NCBI GenBank assembly: GCA_964439815.1
Contig: CAYTPO010000272.1
Coordinates: 1-12,996 of the forward strand
Source: JALSHZ01 sp964439815
GTDB lineage: Bacteria; Pseudomonadota; Gammaproteobacteria; UWMA-0217
Direction: 5' to 3'
Length of the DNA stretch: 12,996 bases
Shown here: in pieces, positions 7,560 to 12,996 of the stretch
How positions within the stretch are numbered: the stretch's first letter is position 1
How the letters are laid out: every line of letters begins with the position of its first letter
Program-made: the position numbers and the translations under genes
The notes under the pieces: model-generated
What the model was told of the DNA's origin: nothing
Seen by the model: the letters and a program-made list of their open reading frames with translations, nothing else
Databases searched by the model: none

Positions 7560-8012
7560 TCACTCTTCTTCAGCGATAACAATAACCTTGACCTGGGCAT
7601 TGATATCCGTGTGCAGATGGATCTGGATATCGAATTCCCCGGTGGAGCGCAACGCACCATCAGGCAGTCGAACCTCCTTCTTGGCCACTTCATTACCCGT
7701 TGCGGAGATAGCCGCGGCAATTTCCGTGGTACCCACTGAACCAAACAACTTGCCTTCGTTGCCGGCATGCGCGGGAATCGTGACTTCGAGGTCAGCCAGC
7801 TTGTCGGCACGACTCTGAGCCTGGCCCAGAGCCTCTGCCGCTGCCTTTTCAAGCTCGGCACGACGCGTTTCGAATTCGGCAATATTGGCTTCTGTTGCAT
7901 ATTTTGCCTTGCCACCGGGTATCAGATAATTGCGTGCGTAACCGGAACGTACAGTCACCTTGTCACCGAGGTCACCCAAATTTTCAACCTTGTCTAGCAG
8001 AATAACTTCCAT
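7560..8012 (-). CDS. rplI: 50S ribosomal protein L9
   Basis: L9 binds 23S rRNA near the base of the L1 stalk and helps maintain reading frame. The N-terminal domain starts MEVILLDKVENLGDLGDKVTV and contains the family signature GYARNYLIPGGKA (about 25-37). A long connecting helix rich in Ala/Glu (about 40-75) leads to the C-terminal RNA-binding domain with GKLFGSVGTTEIAAAI. The 150-residue length matches E. coli (149). The ATG at 8012 is chosen because AGGTG sits seven bases in front of it; a GTG nine bases upstream (8021) is part of that Shine-Dalgarno and is unlikely to be the start. It follows the DUF2232 gene by 23 bases in the same transcript. Confidence 0.97.
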   Translation of the reverse strand: MEVILLDKVENLGDLGDKVTVRSGYARNYLIPGGKAKYATEANIAEFETRRAELEKAAAEALGQAQSRADKLADLEVTIPAHAGNEGKLFGSVGTTEIAAAISATGNEVAKKEVRLPDGALRSTGEFDIQIHLHTDINAQVKVIVIAEEE

Positions 8013-8035
8013 CGTCTTCACCTAAAATTAAGTAC

Positions 8036-8935
8036 TTACCTGGCGGGACCACTCAGTCGCCGCCGAAAATCTGCAAATGCATCCACGATACCAATACCGG
8101 CCATGATGACCACTACAGGGGTCAGCAGTATCACCAGCAGCACATACAAGCCGATGAGGCTGCTTTTGGGCCAACCCATTCGCGCCGCAATACCATGCAG
8201 CAGCGCAAAACCCTGAATCAGAAACACCACCATTGCGACCGAAGCCAGCGCATTGGCCCACGAGGTACCAATGAACGTCGCCATGCCGATGAACAGAATG
8301 CTCAGCCCTGCAGGCCAGACACCTGTCCGGAGTTCCTCGAACTCCTTTGCAAAACCGCCGGGATTCTCCACTCTGGCCTGCATCGAGCGCGCCATCATCA
8401 GCGCCAGCAGCGAGGTCAGAATCAACGCCGATACCAGCATTCCGGTAATCAGTGGAGCGATCGCCTCAAGGTTCAGCGTCGGCGGTTTTCCCTCGGTCCC
8501 AGCCTGTTCGAGCACTGGCTGGAGAAAGGCCTGCATTGTCTGCAACCAGAACTGGTCGACTCCGGGGAACAGCGCATAGAGCAGAACCACCGCCAGAACG
8601 CCAACCAGAAACACCGACTGCATGACCAGCGACCAGCTACCGGTTCGCCCCAGCAATGCACCCAGTGCCGCCAACGGCAACCACTGCGCCAAACCTGACA
8701 GGACACCAACGGCGCCGGGCTGCCCCATGCCGATCACCACAACCGCCAGTAATGCCGAACTGATCAGGCTGACGTAAATCGCTTGCCTGAACCCCACCTT
8801 CAGGGCGACCAGTCCGATTGCCGCGCTGCTGACAAAGCCGAGCGGCGGGAGCAGCAAGGACAGAATGGCGAACCCTGCCGCCACGGCAACGGCCTGAGGC
8901 AGGCCCTGCAAAATGAATTCAGCCAGCCTCTTCAT
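8036..8935 (-). CDS. DUF2232 multi-pass membrane protein
   Basis: The product has 299 residues and looks like the DUF2232 family of polytopic inner-membrane proteins, distantly related to Gram-positive YybS. About eight hydrophobic helices can be seen, roughly at residues 10-30, 33-48, 50-72, 77-95, 104-125, 155-185, 205-245 (two) and 253-283. A soluble loop lies around 126-153. The C-terminus has the DAFADFRRR segment typical of the family end. No catalytic residues are evident and the function is not established. It sits between rpsR and rplI, 21 bases after the rpsR stop, as in Pseudomonas, where a hypothetical gene holds the same place. The conserved location suggests a role tied to growth, but that is inference. 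No clear Shine-Dalgarno precedes the ATG. Confidence 0.85.
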   Translation of the reverse strand: MKRLAEFILQGLPQAVAVAAGFAILSLLLPPLGFVSSAAIGLVALKVGFRQAIYVSLISSALLAVVVIGMGQPGAVGVLSGLAQWLPLAALGALLGRTGSWSLVMQSVFLVGVLAVVLLYALFPGVDQFWLQTMQAFLQPVLEQAGTEGKPPTLNLEAIAPLITGMLVSALILTSLLALMMARSMQARVENPGGFAKEFEELRTGVWPAGLSILFIGMATFIGTSWANALASVAMVVFLIQGFALLHGIAARMGWPKSSLIGLYVLLVILLTPVVVIMAGIGIVDAFADFRRRLSGPAR

Positions 8936-8956
8936 GAATGTATTGACAGCGTTGTT

Positions 8957-9181
8957 CTATTGACCGTCCGTATAAGGGATCAGCGCCAGGAAACGTGCGC
9001 GCTTGACCGCAGTGGCCAACTGGCGCTGATAACGTGCCTTGGTGCCGGTAATACGGCTGGGTACGATCTTTCCGGTCTCACTGACGTATTGCTTCAGGGT
9101 ATCCAGATCCTTGTAGTCGATCTCTTTCACGCCTTCGGCAGTGAAACGGCAATATCTCTTGCGTTGAAAAAAACGAGCCAT
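8957..9181 (-). CDS. rpsR: 30S ribosomal protein S18
   Basis: S18 pairs with S6 and binds the central domain of 16S rRNA on the 30S platform. The 74 residues match the usual length (E. coli 75). It begins MARFFQRKRYCRF and contains the signature YKDLDTLKQYVSETGKIVPSRITGT (about 23-47), followed by the basic ARYQRQLATAVKRARFLALIPY helix. The start ATG at 9181 has GAGGA about eight bases upstream. It lies 27 bases after rpsF. A cysteine is retained in the CRF segment, as in many S18 proteins. Confidence 0.97.
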   Translation of the reverse strand: MARFFQRKRYCRFTAEGVKEIDYKDLDTLKQYVSETGKIVPSRITGTKARYQRQLATAVKRARFLALIPYTDGQ

Positions 9182-9208
9182 GTTAAAAGTCCTCTAAATT
9201 CGTTGGGA

Positions 9209-9625
9209 TCAGGATTTCGCTGCAGCTGCCGGAGCTTCCTTGGCTGCTTCACCACTGGCGGCCGCAGGCTTGGCAGCCGGGGTTTCCGTCTTGGCAGGCG
9301 CATCATCGTCCGACTTGGCAAGAAACGAGGTTTCGGTCACCGCTTCATTGCGACGGATGATCAGGTTGCGAATGATGGCATCGTTGAAACGGAAGATGCT
9401 GACCAGTTCATCGTGGGTATCCTGATCACACTCGATATTCATCAGCACGTAGTGTGCCTTGTGAATCTTGTTGATGGGATAGGCCAACTGGCGGCGCCCC
9501 CAGTCTTCCAGGCGATGAATCTTGCCGTTGCCATCCTGAATCAGTGCGCGATAACGCTCGATCATTGCAGGGACTTGCTCGCTCTGGTCCGGATGAACCA
9601 GAAATACTATTTCATAGTGACGCAT
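9209..9625 (-). CDS. rpsF: 30S ribosomal protein S6
   Basis: S6 forms a complex with S18 on the 30S platform. The core starts MRHYEIVFLVHPDQSEQVPAMIERY and contains the conserved LEDWGRRQLAYPINKIHKAHYVLMNIE stretch (about 46-72). The 138-residue length includes a 35-residue low-complexity tail rich in Ala, Lys and Glu (from about 103), a part that varies widely in this family; in E. coli the tail receives added glutamates through RimK, which is not known here. The ATG at 9625 is chosen because AAAGGAG precedes it by six bases; the longer frame from 9721 would read through the leader. First gene of the ribosomal-protein transcript. Confidence 0.97.
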   Translation of the reverse strand: MRHYEIVFLVHPDQSEQVPAMIERYRALIQDGNGKIHRLEDWGRRQLAYPINKIHKAHYVLMNIECDQDTHDELVSIFRFNDAIIRNLIIRRNEAVTETSFLAKSDDDAPAKTETPAAKPAAASGEAAKEAPAAAAKS

Positions 9626-9735
9626 TGTTACTCCTTTCGGATTGGTCAGTCTCCCGCCAGGCGGTGAGACAAGGAGCCGTCGACAGCATGGATGAACAGC
9701 GCAAAATCGCTGTCCGGCCACCGACGGATAAAAGG
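9626..9735 (-). promoter_or_regulatory. Structured rpsF leader (candidate S6:S18 control site)
   Basis: The predicted leader of about 110 bases folds readily. A distal domain has an outer stem CCGTCG/CGACGG (9722-9727 with 9677-9682) enclosing a 6-bp hairpin (9696-9701 with 9708-9713). A proximal hairpin at 9649-9670 pairs GTCTC with GAGAC and CCGC with GCGG, with a single bulged A just before CCG on the transcript. In many bacteria S6:S18 represses its own operon by binding a leader hairpin with a bulge and a conserved CCG that mimics the 16S site. The proximal hairpin is a reasonable candidate; the assignment is inference. Confidence 0.5.
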
Positions 9736-9741
9736 CGCGTA

Positions 9742-9770
9742 ATGTTACGTGATGCCCTGCACATTAGCAA
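9742..9770 (-). promoter_or_regulatory. Sigma-70 promoter for the rpsF operon
   Basis: On the minus strand, -35 TTGCTA (9765-9770) and -10 TAACAT (9742-9747) are separated by exactly 17 bases; each matches four of six consensus bases. Transcription would start near 9735. The site overlaps the last bases of the gap to the dehydrogenase gene, whose stop is at 9776. Confidence 0.5.
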
Positions 9771-9775
9771 CAACG

Positions 9776-10621
9776 TCAGCGGCTGCCATCTCCCGATGCC
9801 TTGATCAGCGCCCGGTCCAGCAAACCCGCAGGCAGCAACCGGCGCAGCACGGCAAACAGCCAGGTCGGGAAAGTGACATAGTAGCGGATACGTGGCCTGG
9901 GACTTTCCAGCGCGTGCACCACCTTGGCCAGCACGGCTTCCGGCGGCAGCGTGAAAGGTGCAGCTGGCCCCTCTTTCAGCAGGCGCTGCTCCATCGCCTC
10001 ATACTGGCTACGATGAGCACTGTCATCCTTTGCAATGTACTGCTGATACCGCCGAAAGGCATTCTCTCGAAATCGGCTGACTATTGGCCCCGGTTCAATC
10101 AGGCTGATATGGATACCACTGCCACGCAGCTCCATCCGCAGCGTATCGGTCATCCCTTCCAGCGCAAACTTGGAAGCGTTGTAGGCGCCTCGATAGGGGA
10201 AAGCCACCAGCCCCAGCACAGAGCTGTTCTGGATGATGCGCCCTCCCCCCCGCACCCGCATCAGCCTGATCATGCGATTGGTCAGCTCCATGGTGCCAAA
10301 CAGATTGGTTTCGAATTGCGCCCGCAGCGCCTCGCGGGAAAGATCCTCGACCGCACCGGGTAAACCCCAGGCACCATTATTGAACAGCCCGTAGATACCC
10401 TGAGGTGCCTGCGCGGCAGCCTGTGCCAGCGCCTGCCGGATCGAAGCAGAGTCATCGAGGTCCAGCTGCAGCGCATCAAACCCCTCCTCCCGCAGCCTGG
10501 CAACATCTTCCGTGCATCGGGCAGTTGCGATCACCCCATAGCCCCGCTGTTTCAGGCCTTGTGCTACGCAATAGCCTATCCCGCTGGAACAGCCCGTTAT
10601 CAGAACAGTCTTGTCATTCAT
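9776..10621 (-). CDS. Short-chain dehydrogenase, YbbO-like
   Basis: The 281-residue protein is a classical short-chain dehydrogenase, cytoplasmic, NAD(P)-dependent. It follows E. coli YbbO closely along its length, an aldehyde/carbonyl reductase-like protein. Motifs: cofactor loop TGCSSGIG (9-16), D54 in LQLDLDD, NNGAWG (81-86), catalytic S134 in NSSVLG, and Y147-NAS-K151. The usual NNAG reads NNGA, an unusual swap. EPGPI (176-180) matches the family. A hydrophobic, basic C-terminus (WLFAVLRRLLPAGLLDRALI, 254-273) also resembles YbbO. The start at 10621 fits homologues (MNDKTVLITG); the ATG at 10639, with GGGA upstream, would add six residues. It is probably a single gene, separated from rpsF by 150 bases that include the rpsF promoter. 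The substrate cannot be told from sequence. Confidence 0.9.
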   Translation of the reverse strand: MNDKTVLITGCSSGIGYCVAQGLKQRGYGVIATARCTEDVARLREEGFDALQLDLDDSASIRQALAQAAAQAPQGIYGLFNNGAWGLPGAVEDLSREALRAQFETNLFGTMELTNRMIRLMRVRGGGRIIQNSSVLGLVAFPYRGAYNASKFALEGMTDTLRMELRGSGIHISLIEPGPIVSRFRENAFRRYQQYIAKDDSAHRSQYEAMEQRLLKEGPAAPFTLPPEAVLAKVVHALESPRPRIRYYVTFPTWLFAVLRRLLPAGLLDRALIKASGDGSR

Positions 10622-10662
10622 AGCAAAAAGGGTTCCCATAATTCCCGACCTGACCATCCGTA

Positions 10663-10675
10663 ATGTGCGGCACAT
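10663..10675. promoter_or_regulatory. Palindrome upstream of the dehydrogenase
   Basis: ATGTGC-G-GCACAT is a perfect 6+1+6 inverted repeat about 45 bases upstream of the dehydrogenase start, where a repressor or activator could bind. No regulator gene lies next to it. A 13-base palindrome can arise by chance in a gap this size. Confidence 0.3.
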
Positions 10676-10728
10676 CAGAATACAACTGGCTGGACATGTT
10701 ACAAGGTATTGTTTTTTTTGTATCCTTG

Positions 10729-10791
10729 GAGCCTGTCTGACTTAACCGTTTGAAGCGAAAATCACTGGGGGCGATCAACTCCGACAGGCTC
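10729..10791. mobile_element. 63-bp MITE-like element with 4-bp target duplication
   Basis: The element begins GAGCCTGTCTGA and ends TCCGACAGGCTC; the arms are inverted complements at 11 of 12 positions. The identical bases CTTG flank it on both sides (10725-10728 and 10792-10795), as expected for a target-site duplication. The 39 bases between the arms encode no transposase. It looks like a non-autonomous miniature element, or the two fused ends left by internal deletion of an insertion sequence. The parent family is not identified. It sits between any upstream promoter and the FIST-GGDEF gene, and its arms could fold into a hairpin in that transcript. Confidence 0.6.
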
Positions 10792-10838
10792 CTTGGACCG
10801 GCATCGCCACTCAGCCAAGTGCAGGAAGAGAAAATCCG

Positions 10839-10901
10839 ATGCCATTGGATCCGAAGACACTACCAGGTCGTAAGGCCATCAGCGGGATACGGGAACCATG
10901 A
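10839..10901 (+). CDS. Mini-ORF 1 upstream of FIST-GGDEF
   Basis: ATG at 10839 opens a 20-codon frame beginning MPLDPKTLPGRK and ending at a TGA (10899-10901) that overlaps the ATG of mini-ORF 2 as ATGA. GGAAGAG lies about nine bases upstream, a plausible ribosome binding site. There is no recognisable protein family. It could be a leader peptide that couples translation to the downstream gene, or chance. Confidence 0.3.
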   Translation: MPLDPKTLPGRKAISGIREP

Positions 10902-10960
10902 CCCCAAGGCTTGGCCTGATATCCGGCAAACGCAAGGATGCATTAACAGACAACCTATGA
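10898..10960 (+). CDS. Mini-ORF 2 upstream of FIST-GGDEF
   Basis: ATG at 10898 opens a second 20-codon frame (MTPRLGLISGKRKD...) whose TGA at 10958-10960 overlaps the ATG of the FIST-GGDEF gene (10957) as ATGA. The frame differs from both neighbours. The cyclase start lacks a well-placed Shine-Dalgarno (nearest AGGA is about 17 bases away), so coupling through this mini-ORF would make sense. Chance is not excluded. Confidence 0.35.
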   Translation: MTPRLGLISGKRKDALTDNL

Positions 10961-12687
10961 AATCGACCAATTTCCTTTATGATGTTTCTTCGGAACTACG
11001 AGACAGCTTCGATAAATCCGGGATTCACGACAGCCCTGCCACGCTGGTGCAGGTTTTCACCACCAGCGCCAAACGCCCCTTCATCGAAGGTGTGCTGGCC
11101 GAGATCCAGGCATTGCTGCCCAGTGCCACCATCACCGGTGCAACAACGACCTCCGTACTGTTTGAAGGACGCATTCACGACGATGCCACCATCATTTCGA
11201 TCAGTGAGTTCGAGAGCAGCGATGTCAATATCGCCCAGGCAACCCGGCTCAAAGCCAATACCGATTACCTGACGCTGGGCCACAAGCTGGCCGACGAGTG
11301 CGCCCGCTCCGAGACCCGACTGTTACTGTGCTACGCCGCTGGTGATGGGCTCAATGCCGAAGACCTCGCACACGGCATCACCGACAGCTTGCAGGACACG
11401 GTACTGGCTGGCTGCCTGGCCACCAGCCCCAGACCCGGCGCAGAAAGCCTGGTATTTGCCAACGACCGGATTCACGATAACGCCGTCATCCTGATCTCCC
11501 TCTCTGGCGAAGACCTGCATGCCTACATCCACTTCAGCACCGACTGGATGATGCTCGGTACCGCCATGGAAGTCAGTGAAGCGGAAGGCAATATCGTCCG
11601 TCTGATCAATGAAACCCCCGTCCGCGAGATTTACACCCGCTATCTCGGCACCGAAGCGACGGCCGAATTCTCTTCAACCTGCATTCGTTTTCCACTGCTG
11701 GTCGAGCGTGATGGCGTCATCATCGCCCGTCTGGGCAAGGAGCTGCTACCGGACGGCAGCATCGAATTATGGGGCAACCTGTACCCCGGCGAGCGAGTGC
11801 GCTTTGGCATACCCAGCCCGGTGGTGGCAATGGAGGATTTCAAATTCCTGATCGAATCGCTGCACGAACAACCCTGCGATGCGCTGTTTGTCTACCCCAG
11901 CCAGGTTCGCATGCACCTGCTCAAATCATTGACCGAAGATGAGGTATCCCAGTTTCAGGAAGCAGCTCCAACCACCGGCATGTACACCATGGGCCAGTTC
12001 TACTACAGCCCCGGGCAGTTCAGCTACCTGCACTACTCGCAGACCGCCCTGTCGATTACCGAAGGCGAGGACAAGGAGCGAACTTCCAGCTCAGCCACGA
12101 TGACCAACCCGTTCTCCCAGGACACACTGGAAATGCGCGCCGTCTCACGGCTGGTCAACACCACGGCCCGCGAACTGGAAGAAGCCAACCAGTCACTGGA
12201 GAAACTGGCCAATACCGACTCGCTGACCAGCATCTACAACCGCCACAAGGGACAGATCCTGCTGGAGCAGGAATTTCTGCGGGCGCGTCGCTACAACCGC
12301 CCAATGTCATTGATCATGATCGATATCGACGATTTCAAGCGAATCAATGACAACTATGGACATCAGGCCGGCGATGATGCATTGGTACACGTCGCCCGCA
12401 CCATCACCCCGCTGATCAGGCAGACCGACTTCTTCATTCGCTGGGGAGGAGAGGAGTTCCTGATCATCTGCCCGGAAACCACAGTGGAAGGCACCGCAGA
12501 ACTGGCCGACCGGCTACGCGAGGCCGTGGCCGCCAAACCGGCGCCAGGTAGCAGCCGAATCACCCTGAGCATCGGCGTGACAACCTTTCACCCCGAAGAT
12601 ACTCAGGAAAAGCTGATCGGGCGGGCCGACAAGGCGCTGTACATTTCCAAGAAGCAGGGAAAGAACCAAGTCACAACCTGGAACTGA
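10957..12687 (+). CDS. FIST-GGDEF diguanylate cyclase
   Basis: The 576-residue protein is a predicted cytoplasmic c-di-GMP synthase controlled by a ligand-sensing module. Residues about 25-220 resemble FIST_N (VQVFTTSAKRPFIEGVL; GATTTSVLFEGRIHDD) and about 221-368 FIST_C (CIRFPLLVERDGVIIAR; YPSQVRMHLL). FIST domains have been proposed to bind small ligands such as amino acids. A short coiled coil (about 398-420) leads to GGDEF, starting DSLTSIYNRHKG. The active site is GGEEF (497-501) and DIDDFKRIND is intact, so activity is expected. RQTD (488-491), five residues before GGEEF, is the product-inhibition I-site. There is no signal peptide and no membrane segment. A longer in-frame start at 10750 would begin inside the MITE and encode an unrecognisable 69 residues, so 10957 is preferred. 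Confidence 0.9.
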   Translation: MKSTNFLYDVSSELRDSFDKSGIHDSPATLVQVFTTSAKRPFIEGVLAEIQALLPSATITGATTTSVLFEGRIHDDATIISISEFESSDVNIAQATRLKANTDYLTLGHKLADECARSETRLLLCYAAGDGLNAEDLAHGITDSLQDTVLAGCLATSPRPGAESLVFANDRIHDNAVILISLSGEDLHAYIHFSTDWMMLGTAMEVSEAEGNIVRLINETPVREIYTRYLGTEATAEFSSTCIRFPLLVERDGVIIARLGKELLPDGSIELWGNLYPGERVRFGIPSPVVAMEDFKFLIESLHEQPCDALFVYPSQVRMHLLKSLTEDEVSQFQEAAPTTGMYTMGQFYYSPGQFSYLHYSQTALSITEGEDKERTSSSATMTNPFSQDTLEMRAVSRLVNTTARELEEANQSLEKLANTDSLTSIYNRHKGQILLEQEFLRARRYNRPMSLIMIDIDDFKRINDNYGHQAGDDALVHVARTITPLIRQTDFFIRWGGEEFLIICPETTVEGTAELADRLREAVAAKPAPGSSRITLSIGVTTFHPEDTQEKLIGRADKALYISKKQGKNQVTTWN

Positions 12688-12783
12688 GCCAAGCGACGAG
12701 TTGGCCCTGAGTCCGAAGCTCAAACGCGGCGACTGGCCCAAGCCCTGGATTCAGGTGTGGTAGAAAAGCGCGGGAAAGCCCTG

Positions 12784-12996
12784 CTACTCCTTCTCTTCGG
12801 GTTTCTTCTTGGTGCGGCGCTTCTTCGCGGATTTTTTCTTCGCTGACTTCACCTTCTTCTTTGGCTCGGATGCTTGCTCCTGCTCGGATGCTTGCTCCTG
12901 CTCGGATGCTTGCTCCTGCTCGGGTGTTTGCTCTTGCTTGGGAGTTTGCTCTTGCTTGGGAGTTTGCTCTTGCTTGGGAGTTTGCTCTTGCTTGGG
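12784..12996 (-). CDS. C-terminal part of a repeat-tailed, lysine-rich protein
   Basis: Seventy codons and a TAG stop (12784-12786) are in frame to the right edge; the rest of the gene is outside the window. The visible part starts with four hexapeptides PKQEQT, then PEQEQA and two SEQEQA, followed by a basic tail (SEPKKKVKSAKKKSAKKRR, then TKKKPEEKE). There is no globular domain in view. Such Lys/Ala-rich tails occur in phasins, AlgP-like histone-like proteins and some nucleic-acid-binding proteins, but this end alone does not allow a choice. It converges on the FIST-GGDEF gene with 96 bases between stops and no clear terminator in that gap. The identical repeat codons point to recent expansion. 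Confidence 0.65.
   Translation of the reverse strand, partial: PKQEQTPKQEQTPKQEQTPKQEQTPEQEQASEQEQASEQEQASEPKKKVKSAKKKSAKKRRTKKKPEEKE
12871..12996. repeat. 18-bp in-frame tandem repeat
   Basis: Seven 18-base units run without spacers to the window edge and may continue beyond. They fall into two blocks: four near-identical units toward the edge and three toward the stop codon. Because the period is a multiple of three, unit gain or loss would keep the reading frame and change only tail length. It is a candidate variable-number tandem repeat. Confidence 0.85.

Larger units (their letters stand above)
10622..10956. other. Divergent intergenic region with MITE and mini-ORFs
   Basis: This gap between the dehydrogenase (minus) and the FIST-GGDEF gene (plus) is 335 bases. 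It holds a 13-base palindrome (10663-10675), a T8 tract near 10712-10719, a 63-base MITE-like element (10729-10791) and two mini-ORFs joined by ATGA overlaps (10839-10960). Promoters for both flanking genes must lie here; I see only weak candidates, the best for the plus strand being TATCCT just left of the MITE. Confidence 0.55.

Noticed and set aside
8783..9667. 294-codon plus-strand frame
   Set aside because: It lies antisense to rpsF, rpsR and the start of the DUF2232 gene, all clearly real.
10750..10956. 69-codon N-terminal extension of the FIST-GGDEF protein
   Set aside because: It starts with TTG inside the MITE-like element, has no domain likeness, and the FIST domain begins after the ATG at 10957.
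12688..12783. Terminator between the convergent genes
   Set aside because: Only weak short inverted repeats and no T-run after a stem on either strand.
12871..12996. Possible CRISPR array
   Set aside because: Units are 18 bases, directly adjacent without spacers, and keep a reading frame; this is a coding tandem repeat.

Overview
The window looks like chromosomal DNA of a gammaproteobacterium. It is moderately GC-rich, with long spurious antisense reading frames. The strongest taxonomic clue is the minus-strand run rpsF - rpsR - DUF2232 membrane gene - rplI - dnaB - alr (about 9.6 kb down to 4.7 kb), an order I know from Pseudomonas and related Gammaproteobacteria. An E. coli YbbO-like dehydrogenase and a YebE-type DUF533 protein fit the same class. 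I cannot name a genus from this window.

Layout, left to right. (1) 1-209: a non-coding tail with what looks like an insertion-sequence end and a hairpin element that recurs at 7470. (2) 210-905, minus: DUF533/YebE-like membrane-anchored protein with a TerB-like domain. (3) 1036-4371, plus: a 1,111-residue SNF2 helicase with an N-terminal SWIM zinc finger, followed after one base by a 92-residue two-helix membrane protein. (4) 4689-9625, minus: the ribosomal protein/replication/cell-wall cluster. It has a good promoter at 9742-9770, a structured rpsF leader, a strong hairpin after rplI, an extended -10 element in front of dnaB and a 4-base dnaB/alr overlap. (5) 9776-10621, minus: a YbbO-like short-chain dehydrogenase. 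(6) 10622-10956: an intergenic region carrying a 63-bp MITE-like element flanked by a 4-bp direct repeat, then two 20-codon mini-ORFs chained by ATGA overlaps. (7) 10957-12687, plus: a FIST-GGDEF diguanylate cyclase with an intact GGEEF site and an RxxD I-site. (8) 12784 to the right edge, minus: the C-terminal end of an unidentified protein, made of seven tandem hexapeptide repeats and a lysine-rich tail.

Most genes are housekeeping. The cluster joins translation (S6, S18, L9), replication (DnaB) and peptidoglycan precursor supply (alanine racemase) on one strand. The less ordinary material is the small mobile-element debris, the repeated hairpin, the mini-ORF cascade leading into the cyclase, the SWIM-SNF2/membrane-protein pair, and the repeat-tailed protein at the edge. 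I found no CRISPR array, tRNA, rRNA, recognisable defence island or complete transposase gene.
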